Below are positions 1 to 12,391 of a stretch of 64,000 nucleotides of DNA, piece by piece; position 1 is the stretch's first letter; each line of letters starts with the position of its first letter. The stretch is from Piliocolobus tephrosceles (Eukaryota; Chordata; Mammalia; Primates; Cercopithecidae). The stretch covers positions 107,754,041 to 107,818,040 of the forward strand of contig NC_045441.1 in assembly GCF_002776525.5 (NCBI RefSeq), in the 5' to 3' direction. The notes under the pieces were generated by a model. That model saw nothing but the letters and a program-made list of their open reading frames with translations, made no database searches and was not told the DNA's origin. The position numbers and the translations under genes were made by a program.

Positions 1-1841
1 TAACCAAGAAGTGAATGCAAAATAAAAATAAAGTTCTTTAAGGAAATGAAAAGTGCTACTCCAGTGATCACATGAATGATAAGAAAGCACAAAAGGTTTT
101 TTGCCAATATGGAGAAGTGTTAGTGGTCGGGATAGAAGGTCAAACCAGCCCCAGCATTCCCTTAAGCCAAAGCCTAACCCAGAGAAAAACCTTAACTCTC
201 TTCAATTGTGTTGGGCTGAGAGAGGTTAGGAAGCTGCAGATGAACAGTTGGAAGCTAGCAGAGATTCACGCATGAGGTTTAAGGAAAGAAGCTATCTCCA
301 TGACATAAAAGTACAAGGTGAAGCAGGAAGTGCTAATGTAGAAGCTGTAGCAGGTTATCTAGAAGATCTAGCTGAAATCTTTCATGAAGATGGCAACATT
401 AAAAAACAGATTTTCAAAGTAGACAAAACAGTCTTCATCTGGAAGAAGATGGTATCTAGGACTTTCATAGCTTGAGAGGAGAAACCAATGCCTGGTTTCA
501 AAACTTCAAAGGACGGTCTAAATTTCTTGTTAGGGGTTAATGCAGCTTGTGGCTTTTAATTGAAGCCATACCCATTGACCATTCCAAAAACTCTAGGGCC
601 ACTTAGAATTATGCTAAATTTAATCTGCCTGTAATTTATAAATGAAACAAAGCCTGAGTGGTAGCACATATATTTATAGCATGGTTTACTGAATATTTTA
701 AGCCCATTGTTGAGACTTCACAGTAAAGAAAAGATTCCTTTGAAACTAGTTCTGTTCTGTGACAATGAACCTGATTATCCAAGAGCTCTGATGGAAATAT
801 ACAAAGAGACTGATTTTCTTTCATGTCTACTGAACACAGCAATATCCATTCTGTAGCCCATGGATCAAGAAGTAATTTTGACTTTCAACTATTGTTTTCT
901 GAGAAATACATTTTATAAGGCTCTAGCTGACAGTGATTTATCTGCTGGATTTGGGCAAAGTCAATTAAAAATCTTCTGAAAACAATTCACCATTCTAGAC
1001 AGCATTATTACAAACATTTATGCTTCCTGGGAGGAGGTCAAAATATCAATATGAACAGGAGTTGGAAAGAAGTTGATCACAACACTCATGGATGACTGAG
1101 GAGTTCTAGACTTCTGTAGTTACAGATGTGATACAAATAGCAAGATAACTAGAATGCAAAGTAGGGCCTGAAAATGGACTGGATTGCTGCAATCTCATGA
1201 TAAAACTTTAATATATGAGAAATTGCTTCTTATAGATGAGTAAAGGGTGGTTTCTTTAGATGGAATCTACACCTGGTGAAGATACTGTGAACACTGTTAA
1301 AATGACAACAAAGGATTTAGAGTATTACATAAACTTAATCGATAAAGCAGCAACAGGGTTTAAGAAGATTGGCTCCTATTTTGAAAGAAATTCTACTGTG
1401 GGTAAAATGCTGCCAAACAGCATTTCATTCCATAGAGATGTCTTTCATGAAATAAAAAGTCAACAAATGCAAAAATTTTCATTGTTATGTTAATTTAAGA
1501 AATTGCCACACCACCCCAAACTTCAGCAACTACTACCATGACCAGTCAGCAACCATCAACATCCAGGCTTGACCTTCCACCAACTAAAAGGTTATGACTC
1601 ACCAAAGGCTCAGATGATTGTTATCATTTTTAGCAATAAAATATTTTTAAAGTAAGGTATGTACATTGTTTTTTAGATATAATGCTATTGCACACTTATT
1701 AGACGACAGCACAGTATATACATAACTTTTATATGCAGTGGGAAACCAAAATTTCATGTGACTACCTTTATTGCAATATGCAATATTTGCTTTATTGCAG
1801 TGATCTGGAATCAAATCCTTAGTATCTCAAATTTGTACTGA
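1..1841 (+). mobile_element. Tigger1 DNA transposon, 5' end outside window
   Basis: Cut-and-paste transposon of the Tc1/mariner superfamily (pogo/Tigger group). The stretch follows the Tigger1 order closely: transposase middle and C-terminal region, a 3' untranslated part with AATAAA near 1637, then the end block with repeated 'ctttattgca' motifs at about 1765-1800 and a 3' terminal region ending near 1841. The left terminal inverted repeat and the start of the transposase lie upstream of the window, so full length cannot be judged. Many substitutions and small indels make it a fossil. Seen: sequence order and end motifs. Known: Tigger1 is long inactive in primates. Confidence 0.93.
72..1620 (+). 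pseudogene. Tigger1 transposase remnant
   Basis: Broken coding region of the Tigger1 transposase, a pogo-type DDE enzyme that cuts and joins the transposon ends. Only short open pieces survive in different frames: 72-275, 248-475 (central domain) and 1260-1493 (C-terminal part). In the 248-475 piece, 'IFKVDKTVFIWKKM' is the block around the first catalytic aspartate. The Asp is kept (codon 422-424), but the acidic residue usual straight after it is Lys. A stop at 472-474 ends this frame where the family reads on, and later stops and indels separate the rest. It cannot make a full transposase. The family call is firm; exact breakpoints are approximate. Confidence 0.88.
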
Positions 1842-1854
1842 CTGTTGGGCAGTT

Positions 1855-2030
1855 TTATCACTCATAATATCTATTAAAGCACTTAAGCCTCACAACAACC
1901 CTGTCAAATAGTTATTCCTTCCTCTAAAGAGGCTGAGACACAAAAAGACTAAGTAACTGCCTTAGTCACATGGGCAGCAGTTTCTGCATTCAGAGTCCAT
2001 GCTCTTCAATCTTAAACTATAGCTCCTCTA
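1855..2030 (+). repeat. MIR SINE fragment
   Basis: The order 'cacttaagcctcacaac', an ancestral 'gaggctgagacacaaa' block, 'cacatgggcagcagt' and 'cagagtccatgctctt' is that of the 3' half of MIR, a tRNA-derived mammal-wide SINE. It is old and diverged. It begins just after the Tigger1 end. Confidence 0.85.
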
Positions 2031-2439
2031 CGAGTTAAGGTAATCGTATTATTATGAAGGGTGGATTGAACTTCATTATTCTAAAAATACTAAAGTAATC
2101 TATTGAAGGTAGAGGGACAGGGTATATACCATGTCCTCAATGTTAGCAGAAACATTGTGTCTCTTATTTCTGTAGTTTTTCCACTCTCTCAGTCTGTGAT
2201 TCTGCATCCACTCTGTTTTACCTCGTGCTTCTCTCAGAGAAAGAGCTATTTTTCCTATTGCCATGAATCAAGCTTCTCCTGAAAACACAGGGGCAAAAAT
2301 TCAGCCATAAATAAAAATGCACAGAGGCTTGGTCCTCTGAAAACATCAAGAAATAAAGCCAACTGAGGAAATCAATCTCTGAGCTCAAAGACCAGTTCTT
2401 CAAATCAAGTCAGACAAAAATAAAGATTAAAAATTTTTT

Positions 2440-4530
2440 AAATGAACAAAACCTCTGAGAAATATTAGATTATGTTAAGAGACCAAACCTGTGACTCACT
2501 GGCATTCCTCAGACAATAAACAACTTGGATGTAGTTTAAAAGTTTTCCCTGATCTTGCTAGAAAGACTGACAGGCAAATCCAAGAAATACAGAGAATCCT
2601 GGCTAAATACTCTACAAGATAGCCTTCCCCAAGGCACATAATTATCAGATTAACCTAAGTCAGTGCAAAAAATAAAAATTTAAATGCAGCTAGAGAAAAG
2701 AGTCATGTCATGTACAGAAAGAATCCCATTAAGTTAACAGCAGATCCCTCCACAGAAACCTTACAAGTCAGAAAAGACTGGGCCCATTTTCAGCATTCAA
2801 AAAAAAAAAAAAATCCAGTCAGGAATATCATATCCTGCCAAACTAAGCTTCATATCTGAGGGAGAAAAAAAACTTCTTAGAGAAGCAGGCACCGAGAATT
2901 CATTTCAACTAGACCATCCTTACAAGAGATTCTTCAGGAAGTCCAGATTATGAAACCAAAAGAACAATACCTGATACCACAAAAACATAATCACATAGCC
3001 CATGGACACTATAAAGCAATCACACAATCAAGTCTATATAACAACCAGTTAACAACACAATGATGGGATTAAAATCTCACATATCAATACCAACTCTGAA
3101 TGTAAATAGGCTAAATGCCCCCACCTAAAAGGCAGAGAGTAGTAAGCTAGATAAAAAGGTAAGACCCAACCATCTGCATGTCTTTGAGACCCATCTCACT
3201 TGTAACAACACCCACAGGCTCAAAGTAAGAGACGGAATAGGATCTACCATGCAAATAGAAAACAAAACAAAACAAAAAAACAGGAGTCACTATTCTTACA
3301 TAAGCTGAAACAGATTTTAAACCAATAAAAATTACGGAGGACAAAGAAGAATATTACATGATGATAAAGGTTACAATTTAACAAGAAGACTTAATTATCC
3401 TAGACATATATGCACCCAACATTGGAGCACCTAGAGTCATAAAACAAGTTCTTCTTGTCTTGCAAAAAGACTTAGACAACTACTTAATAGTGAAAGACTT
3501 CAACACCCCACTGACAGTGTTAGATCATTGAGACAGAAAACTAACAAATTCTGTACTTAAACTAGACTCTTAAACCTAATAGGCATCTACAGAGCACTCT
3601 ATCCAGCAACCACAGAACATGTATTTTTCTCATCTGCACATGGAACACATTCTAAGCTCAATCACATGCTTAATCATAAAGCAAGTGTCAATAAATTTTA
3701 AAAATTGAAATTATATCAAGCACACTCTCAGATCACAGTGAAATAGAAATCAATATCAAGAACCTCTCCTGAAACTACACAAATTTGTGGAAATTAAACA
3801 ACTTGTTCCTGAATGACTACTAAGTGAATATTGAAATTAAGGTAGAAATTAAATTATTTGAAATTAATGAAAATAGGAACACAACTTACCAAAATCTCCA
3901 TGATTCAATAAAGAAATGTTAACAGGAATGTTTATAGAACTAATGCCTTCATCAAGAAGTTAGAAAGATCTCAAATTAACAATCTAACTTTGCACTTAAA
4001 GGAACTAGGAAGAAAACAACAAACCAACCCCAAAGCTACCGGAAGAAAAGAAATTAGAGAAGAACTAAATGAAATTTAGATGTAAAAATCCATATAAAGA
4101 TCAATGAAACCAAGAATTTGTTCTTTGTAAAAATGAACAAAATGGATGACCACTAGCTAGATTAACAAAGAAAAAAATAAGACCCAAATAAGTACAATAA
4201 AAAATGACAGATGACATTACAGCCAAACCCACAGAAAAAAAAGATTATCAGAGAATACTATGAAGAACTCTGTTTACATCAATTAGAAAACCTAAAGGAA
4301 ATGGATAAATCCTGAAAATACATAATCTCCCAAGATTAAATGTGGAAGAGATTGAAACCCTAAATAGACCAATATTGAACTCTGAAACTGAGTTGGTAAT
4401 TTAAAAACCTACCAACCAAAAAAATCCCAGATGGATTCATAGCTAGATTTTACCAGATGCACAAAGAACATCAAATATACAAATGTAATACTTTTTCAGG
4501 AATTAGAGTATGAGGCGAAAACAGAAAACA
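2440..4530 (+). mobile_element. LINE-1 fragment, ORF1 3' part to ORF2 RT start
   Basis: Forward L1. From about 2460 it follows the C-terminal half of ORF1 (RNA-binding protein), through the inter-ORF spacer near 2950-3060, into the ORF2 endonuclease at about 3090-3750 and on toward the reverse transcriptase, fading near 4530. Recognisable blocks include 'aatggctaaat'-like and 'tatatgcacccaac' (3409-3422) segments of the endonuclease. Both ORFs are full of stops and frameshifts. The type looks like an older primate or late mammalian L1 (L1PB/L1MA range, inferred). There is no 3' UTR or poly(A), so it is truncated at both ends. Confidence 0.92.
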
Positions 4531-5469
4531 TGTAATTATGTATTAATTGATATATGTATCGTGCTTGTTTTAATCAGTTTGTACTGAGGAACTCATGCCA
4601 GGCTTGCAATTTGATCATTAATATCTGTCTTTGACTTAGAGGGCGTAGGAGTGGCAACCTCAATGATTCTATACTACACATACTATGGTGCTATTGTAGA
4701 AGCTTGCTTTTCTATTCTCTTCCAGCATTATCTTGCACAGTACTCCAAAACCAAATTCTAGATGGCCAACTGTTGACAAGAAGCACAATTTTAATCTACA
4801 AGCATGTGGATGAATTATTACTTTACTAGACTGGTCAGATATTGTCTAATTCTGCATTAGGCCTATACATTATTTACTAAAGATAATTGTTTTTCTATAC
4901 TCAACCACCGTTTTATCATTTCTTAGACAATTTCCTTAAACTTACACATGGGTCTTAAAGAATTAAGTACTGAAAGTTGCAGAGGTAAAAAGCTCAAAAT
5001 GCATCATATCCAATGTCCTTTTAGATAAATAGTAGGCATAGATATGTTTATAAGAGTATCCAATTTCATGCAATATAATAGTCATTTTTCTTACATTAAA
5101 TATATATCAAAATAAATACTGATGAACAAAATAATGAGACATGTTATCACCATTAAGCCTATACTAAATAAAATGCTAGTGGGTATTGTTTAGGTGGAAG
5201 AGCCTCAGATGGAAGCTCCAAAAAACTGGAAAAGAATAGCAAAAAAAAAAAAAAAAAAAAGTATGTATATAAATATAAATGAATTCTAATAATATAAAAC
5301 AAAAATAGTGCTTTATGGGATTTCAAATATACGAGGAACTAAAACACATATCAAGAATATAGAAATCAAGAGTGTGTAAAAAGAAATATTCTCAGGCCCT
5401 TATTTTGTCTGGGAAGACATGAAAGAAGTGACTTATTTTTGCCTTTGCTTAATAAAGAATGTGCATTAC
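4531..5469. other. Unassigned stretch between L1 fragments
   Basis: I recognise no gene or repeat family here. It is AT-rich, with a pure run of 20 A at 5241-5260 that could be the tail of an unrecognised retrocopy, but the preceding sequence does not support one. Confidence 0.5.
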
Positions 5470-6040
5470 AAATTCTGGGGTAAGAACTAAAAGAAAAATA
5501 AAAGAACATATAGCTACCAAATTAATAGAAGGTAAAAATTAAGCAATAAAAATACTGTATCAAATTGTCAATTCAAAAGTAAAGGAGAGAAAGGGAGAGA
5601 GAGAATGAACAGGTGGAAGAAATGAGACAATAATAAGACTACAGATTTATAGGAAATATGAGTAATTAAATATAACATAGCTAAGTGGTTCAATGAAAAG
5701 ATCTACAAATTACATCAAAATTCAAAAGAAACACAACCATAGACTACAAGAGGCACATAAACACAAATCACAAAACACACATCTAAACTACCTAATTTCA
5801 AAGAAGAAATCAAATAGAAATACGACACATAAATGTTGAAATTAAAATGATGTACATCATATATCATGCTAGTCAATAGAATTTTAAGAATTCCATGGAT
5901 TAATAGAGACACTTTTTAATGAGAAATATTTAACAATTCCAATTCTATAGGAATATATAACAATTCCAATTCCAAAAACATTCAATTTTTTAATAGAATA
6001 AAATTTTACAGAAATAAAGGTAAGGTAAACAAATTCATAA
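5470..6040 (+). mobile_element. Old LINE-1 (L1M type), left part
   Basis: Diverged forward L1 covering the ORF1/ORF2 spacer and the beginning of the ORF2 endonuclease. It resumes at about 6350 after a younger reverse L1 insertion. It is identified by consensus order rather than by close identity, so its left edge is soft. It also contains one copy of a 32-bp direct repeat (5757-5788) discussed under findings. Confidence 0.65.
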
Positions 6041-6355
6041 TTTTTTAATTTTTATTTTTTATTTTAGGTTTTGTGGTACCTGTGCAGCATGCACAAGTTT
6101 GTTAGATAGACAAACATGTGCCACGGTGGCTTGCTGCCCCTATCAACCCATCACCTAGGTATTAAGTCTAGTATGCATTAACTATTTTCTCTGATGCTCT
6201 CCCTCCCCCTGCCACCACCCCAATGGCAGGCTCCAGTGTGTGTTGTTCCCCTCCCCGTGTCCATGTGTTCTCATTGTTCAGTCCCCACTTACAAGTGAGA
6301 ATATGCGGTGTTTGGTTTTCTGTTCTTGCGTTAGTTTGCTGAGGGTAATACAGCA
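6041..6355 (-). mobile_element. LINE-1 3' end, reverse, nested in older L1
   Basis: Reverse-strand primate-type L1 3' terminus: a T-rich head (complement of the poly(A) tail) at about 6041-6063, then the 3' UTR and the extreme ORF2 end, including 'gtgtgttgttcccctcccc' and 'cacttacaagtgagaatat' blocks. It is heavily 5'-truncated, only about 300 bp long. It separates two parts of an older forward L1, so it inserted later. I could not find a clean target-site duplication. Confidence 0.9.
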
Positions 6356-7212
6356 TAAGATTTTATTATACTACACTATCTAGCAGTAGCAGATAGAACA
6401 TGTTGATCAAAACAAAGTAAAACAGTAACATAGGTAAGATAGAATTAACATGACTTTTAACCCCCCTCAAGCTAAATGACACATATATTAATAGAATACT
6501 GTAATCAACAGCTTCAGAATAGACATTTTAAATGCACATGGATTTTCATTGAAACTGATTATATGCTAGGCCATAAAGCAAGTTTCAACAAATTTTAAAG
6601 CATTAGTATAATAAGTGTATTCTGCAATTACAGTGGAATTAAGCTTGAAATCAATAACAAGAGATAACTACAAAATTGTCATATAAACACAAATCACAAA
6701 ACACACATCTAAACAACCTAAGTTTCAAAGAAGGAATCAAACAGAAGTTAGTTTCAAGTGAACAAAAATAAAATATTACTTACAAAAACTGTGGTATAGA
6801 GATAAAACTATGTCAACAGAAAAATTTTATCCTTAAATGCATGTAATAGATGAAAGATTGCAAATCAAAGATTTAAACTTTCATCTCAAGAAATTAGAAA
6901 TGTATAGCAAATTAAGTCTAAAGAAATTAGAAGGAAATAAACCATAGAGATGAAAACAATAGATTTAACAAAAGCAAACGTGTGTTTGGTGTGTGTGTGC
7001 GTGTGTATGTATGTATTAACATAATCAAGACCAAGTACAGTTTACTTCAGAAATTTAGAATTGTGTGAAAATTAAATAATCAAATAATTTAATATACCTC
7101 ATTTGTAGAATAAAGAGAAAATGATGTGATTACATCAATGAATGAAGAAATATTTGATAAAATGTAATACTCATGTAGTGGTTAAAATTCACAAAAGTAA
7201 GAACAGAAAAAA
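6356..7212 (+). mobile_element. Old LINE-1 (L1M type), right part
   Basis: Continuation of the forward L1 from 5470-6040: ORF2 endonuclease ('taggccataaagcaagt' at about 6570-6586), then the spacer toward the reverse transcriptase, and after an internal deletion near 7015 a piece from the RT core region (7080-7180). A GT-rich microsatellite sits at 6983-7016. Many stops are present in the ORF2 frame. Confidence 0.75.
6983..7016. repeat. GT-rich microsatellite
   Basis: Imperfect alternating GT tract with GTAT ends, inside the old L1. Confidence 0.8.
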
Positions 7213-7224
7213 AATTCATATTAT

Positions 7225-9945
7225 TGTAATCTTTTAAAAGTTATTGAGGTATATTTTGTAGCTCATCATTTTGATTATCTTGGTGAATGTTCCATATATA
7301 CTTGAAAAGTGTGGGTAACATGTTGTTTTCAGGTGTAGTGGTATTTTAATGTCAGTAAGATCAGTTTTGTTGAGAGAGGTTAAAGTCGTTTATAGCCTTG
7401 CTGATTTTTATCTGATTATTCTGTCAATTACTGAAAGAGGAGTATTAAAATCTTCTGTCAGTTGTTTGTTTCACTTCATATATTTAAATCCATATTGTTA
7501 GGGACATACAAATAAAGAATTTTTGTTTTCTTGATACATAGATCTTATCACTGTGAAATATCCATTTTTGTCCTCGGAATTTTAAAAATTTATTATGAAT
7601 TCTATATTTTCTGATATGAAGTGTTAATAAAAACACAGCAGCTTTCTTATTAGTATTTGATGGCATATTCTTTTCTACTCGTTACATTTACCTGTCTTTG
7701 CTTTATACTTCAAGTGATTTTCTTGTAAAGAGCTCATAGTAAGTTTTCAAATATTTATCCAAACTGACAGTCTCTACCTTATAGATAAGGCATGTAAGCC
7801 ATTTACATTCAATATAATCAACTATTACTGAGTTCAAATCTGTTATCTTGCTATCTTTTCCTATTCTATGTTTTATTCATCATTTCTTTTTCTACTTCAT
7901 TTTGGATTAATTGTACATAGTTTAAAATATTTTCTCTATTGACATATTAGCTATAATATTTTGTATTATTTTTTGATTAATTGCTTTGGAATAGACAAAA
8001 ATGCATCTTGGGTGTATCATAGCCTTTCTTTGAATTATATATCTTTATTTATAATGTAAGAAAGTTAAAACAGTATACTTTCATTACTCTGCTTCTGTCC
8101 TTTGTGTTATTCTTTTCCTTCTATTTACTGCTATTGTTTTACTTTATACATTTATTTCTACCTGTTTCATAAACCACAAAATATATTGTCATTATTTTTT
8201 CCTAAAGCAGAAATTTAAAATAAGAGAAGTAATTCTTATAATTATCTATATACTTCCTCTGTCTGATGCACTCCATCTCTTTGTACAAATCCAGGTTTTT
8301 ATAGAGTATCATTTTCTTTCTACTTTAAGAACTTTCATTTGTATTTTTTGGAGTATAGATCTGATGGTGATGAAATCTCTCTGCCTTTATTTGTCTGAAA
8401 AAATCCTTATTCAACCTTTACTTTTGAGATATATTTTCATTTTATTTAGAATTCTAGGTTGATAGCTTTCCTTTTTGAAATTTTAAAGATGTTATTTCAT
8501 TGAATTATGTGTTTATAGTTTGTGCCAAGAAATCTGTTGTAATTCTTATCTGTGTTTCATTGTGTATGTAATGTGTCTTTCTCTGACAGTTTTAAAGATT
8601 TTCTCTTTTCTATTTTTTTAAGTACTTTGATTATGATAGTCCTCGATGTAATTTTTTTTGCTCTCATTCTTCTTGAGATTCACTGAGTTTCTTGGACTTA
8701 TGTGCTTATTATTATAATCAAATTTGGAAAATTTTCAGTCTATATTCAATAAAATATTTTTCTTGATCCTTGCTCTTCCCCTGAGCTTCCTGGGACTCCC
8801 AGTATGCATATGTTAGTCTACTTGGCTTTATCCCACAGATCACTAAAACTGTATAATTTTTCTAGCATAATTTCTCTTGATGGTTCATTTTTACTGTTTT
8901 CCTTGGCAAGCTGTCAAGTTCACTGAGCTTTTCTGTAGTGTCTATTCTGTTCTTAATTGTATCCAGCAAAAAATTCAATTATGATATTTTATTTTATTAC
9001 CTCTAGGACTTCAATTTGTTTCCTTCTTTTGCATTTTACATTTTCCTCCTCATCACATTCAAGTTTGCCTTAAATATTTGGGCATATTGAGTACATTATC
9101 ATAAAGCATCTAATGTCCTTTTCTTCAAATCCATCATCTCAGTCTTTTCTGGTTCTATTTTTAGTGATTGAATTTACTCCTTATTGGGATAATTTATTTT
9201 GCTTCTTTACATATAGCTTATTTTTTAACTAGATGTTGTACATTGTGTATTTTACAGTGAAGGATGCCTGGTTTTATTGCATTTATTTTAAAAGGAATGT
9301 CTTTGTTCTGAGTGGACACTAACCTGCTTGCAGATTAATTTGATTCTTTTCAAGTTTACTTTAAAGCCTTCTAAGGACAGATACAGAGTTATATTTTCAC
9401 TATAGTTCACTTATATTCTTGAATTTCTACTAAATGCTCCAACTTTCATTCTGGCTTGTTAGAACTTAAATCATTCCTTTGTGTGGGATTTGTTTGACTT
9501 CCTCTAGGAATTGTTTGGTTTCCAGCTCCCCAGAAATTGTTCTTCCCCCGATTTTGTATTTTGCTTGGCCTTGTCAAATTTCACACATTGTATGTACAGA
9601 TTGATATTCAGACAAAGACTCAATGGGATCCATTTTCAGATTCCTCTATGTCTGCATACCTCTATCCAATATGGTACAATGTTCCACCACTTCTAGTTAT
9701 CTTACTCTTCCTGAAATCCAGTCTGTTTTCTTAATTCAGAGAAAGCACTGAACTTTGATTGGCTTGCCTTTCTTTGCAAAGGGATCTGAAAATTACCTCT
9801 AGATAGAAAGCTGGGATGATCATAGACTTCATCCATTTATATCCTTTTCCAGGAATCTTGGTCCTTCATTGTCTGCTTGTCTGAAATACATGTTTTATAT
9901 GTATTTTTTCAAAATTCTTTTTTTATTATGAGAAAATAAAACAGA
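7225..9945 (-). mobile_element. Old LINE-1 (L1M type), reverse, ORF2 start to 5' region
   Basis: Long reverse-strand L1. On the plus strand it runs from the ORF2 endonuclease start (about 7300-7700), through the inter-ORF spacer (about 7800-8200), to the ORF1 C-terminal region (about 8280-8620) and on into upstream ORF1/5' sequence to about 9945. It is recognised from blocks such as 'ctgaaaaaatccttattcaa' and 'tcaaatttggaaaattttca'. Old and full of stops. Together with the forward L1 ending at 7212 it makes two oppositely oriented L1 pieces almost touching. Confidence 0.85.
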
Positions 9946-10617
9946 ATTATGTTACTTTCTCAGGCCTAGAAGTAGAGTACAGATGTACATTTTAGGGGTT
10001 ATTTTATATATGATCAAATTTATTTCCAAAAGAGTCAAACCAACATATATTGCCAATACAATGACTACTTTCTTTACTAAAAGAGTTTCAGTGAATTTCT
10101 GTTTCACTGAAACTTTTCATAGCCTTTTATTTTAATAGCATACTCTTTATGTGAAAATATCTATGTACGTGTTGTAGATGCATTTTTCTTATTACTCATT
10201 TCTCATGAGGAAGTATTGAGTATATGTTTCTGGGGATTGGCATCAAAGTTAATATGGTTGTGTCTGTGCAAATTTTAGATATGGGTTTTGTGGTCTCTGG
10301 GAAAAATGATAAAATCATACATTATGTCTTTGAAATCCTAAAGTATTTTACTGATGTAAATCAATACAAAATGAGGAAAGTATTATTACAGATTTATGGA
10401 CTAGTAATATAGTTGTAGTTAAATACATGATTTATTTCATGTTCTATGTTTTTGTAGTAATAAAATATAATAAAATGATGTCTCTAGCTTTCTAAATTAT
10501 GTCTCTGTCTTACTCATCACAAATAAATTTTAAATTAGCATTTTAAAATTAATAAAACTTAATATGGAAAGTAGAAGAAGAAAAAGAAGAAAGTAAGGAA
10601 ATGTATTATATATTCCA
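9946..10617. other. Unassigned AT-rich stretch
   Basis: I recognise no gene or named repeat. A perfect 12-bp inverted repeat with a 7-bp loop lies at 10084-10114. Confidence 0.5.
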
Positions 10618-10963
10618 TGTCTTAGTTCATTTTGTGCCACTATAACAGAATAACCAAGACTCAGTAATTTATAATAAACAGAAATTTATTAACTCACAGT
10701 TCTAGAGACTGGAAAGTCCAATATCAAGGTGCCAACATCTGACAAGATCCTTCTTTCTGCATAATTACATCGTGGAAGGTGAAAGAGTGACAGAGGTCAA
10801 GATGGGGCCAAACTGGTCATTTTATGATGGTACAAATCCCATCTATGAGAGTGGAGCCCTTATGGTCTAATCATGTTTTAAAGGTCTCACTTCTCAATAC
10901 TGTTACAATGGCAATTAAATTTCATCATGAGTTTTGGTGAAGATAAACATTCAAACCATAGCA
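10618..10963 (-). mobile_element. MaLR solo LTR (MST/MLT1 type), reverse
   Basis: Non-autonomous ERVL-MaLR LTR on the minus strand. It starts 'tgtcttagttcattttgtg' and ends 'caaaccatagca', the reverse complement of the MaLR end pattern TG...CA. Inside are the family's 'ataacagaataaccaagact' and 'gagtggagcccttatggt' blocks. It has no internal region nearby, so it is a solo LTR or a remnant. Subfamily uncertain. Confidence 0.85.
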
Positions 10964-11085
10964 TGTTAATATCTGTAATTCTATTAGTAGTTATACAAAA
11001 GATAAATACCACCAAACTTTAGATATTTGATATTTATATTTTTATATAGCTTCAATCAAACTTTATAAATAATTTCATATTCAAC

Positions 11086-12391
11086 TTTTTCTTTTTTAAA
11101 ATTTTCTTTATTTACATTTTATTATTTTTTACTTTAAGTCCCGTGATAGATATGCCAAAGGTGCAGATGTGTTGCATAGGTATACATGCACCATGGTGGT
11201 TTGCTGCACCTATTGACCTGTCGTGTAAGTTCCCACCCCTCACCCCCCAACAGGCTCTGGTGTGTGTTGTTCCCCTCCTTGTGTCCATCTGTTTTCATTG
11301 TTCACTTCCCACTTATGAGTGAGAACATGCAGTGTTTGATTTTCTGTTTCTGTGTTAATTTGCTGAGAATGATGGCTTCCAGCTACATCCATGTCCCTGC
11401 AAAGGATATGATCTCATTCCTTTTTTATGGCTGTGTAGTGTTCCATGGTGTATATGTACCACATTTTCTTTATGCAGTCTATTGATGCGCATTTGGGTTG
11501 ATTCCTGTCTTCACTATTGGAAATAGTGCTGAAATAAACATGCGTGTGCATGTGTCTTTATAGAAGAATGATTTATATTCTTTTGGATATATACCCAGTA
11601 ATGAGATTGGTGGGTCAAATGGTATTTCTGGTTCTAATCCTTGAGTAATCGCCACACTGTCTTCCACAATGGTTGATCTAATTTACATTTCCACCAACAG
11701 TGTAAAAGCATTTCTATTTCTCCTTAGTCTCGCCAGCATCTATTGTTTTTTGACATTTTAATAGTCACCATTGTGACTGGCTTGAAATAGTATCTCATTT
11801 TGGTTTTGATTTGCATTTCTGTAATGATCGGTGATGCTGAGCTTTCTTTTACGTTTGTTGGCCCCATAAATGTCCTCTTTTGAAAAGTGTCTGTTCATAT
11901 CCTTTGTCCATTTTTTGATGGGGCTGATTGTTTTTTCTTATAAATTTGTTTAAGTTCCTTGTAGATTCTGGATATTAGGCCTTTGTCAGATGGGTAGCTT
12001 GCAAAAATTTTCTCCTATTCTATAGGTTGCCAGTTCACTCTGATGACAGTTTCTTTTGCTGTGCAGAAGCGCTTTAGTTTAATTAGATTTCATTTGTCAA
12101 TTTTGGCTTTTGTTTCAATTGCTTTGGTGTTTTCATCATGAAGTCTTTGCCCATGCTTATGTCCTAAATGGTATTGCCTAGGTTTTCTTCTAGGGGTTTT
12201 ATGGTTTTGGGTTTTATATTTAAGTCTCTAATCCATCTTGAGTTCATTTTTGTATAAGGTTTAAGGAAAGGGTCCAGTTTCAGTTTTCTGCATATGGCTA
12301 GCCAGTTTTCCCAGCACGATTTATTGAATAGGAGATCCTTTCCCCATTGCTTGTTTTTGTCAGGTTTGTTGAAGATTGGATGATTGTAGAT
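11086..12391 (-). mobile_element. Primate LINE-1, reverse, 5'-truncated
   Basis: Reverse-strand L1 holding the poly(A) end (T-rich, about 11086-11140), 3' UTR, and C-terminal part of ORF2, breaking off near 12391 in the post-RT region. The minus-strand frame at 11479-11667 still shows the ORF2 C-terminal signature 'LLGIYPKEYKS' followed by a cysteine/arginine-rich stretch. It is younger and better preserved than the L1s at 5.4-9.9 kb, but has stops and cannot move. Open frames on the plus strand here are antisense shadows. Confidence 0.95.

Noticed and set aside
11186..11485. 99-codon plus-strand open frame
   Set aside because: It is the antisense of the 3' UTR and ORF2 end of the reverse L1 at 11086-12391; such frames recur in every L1 of this type.
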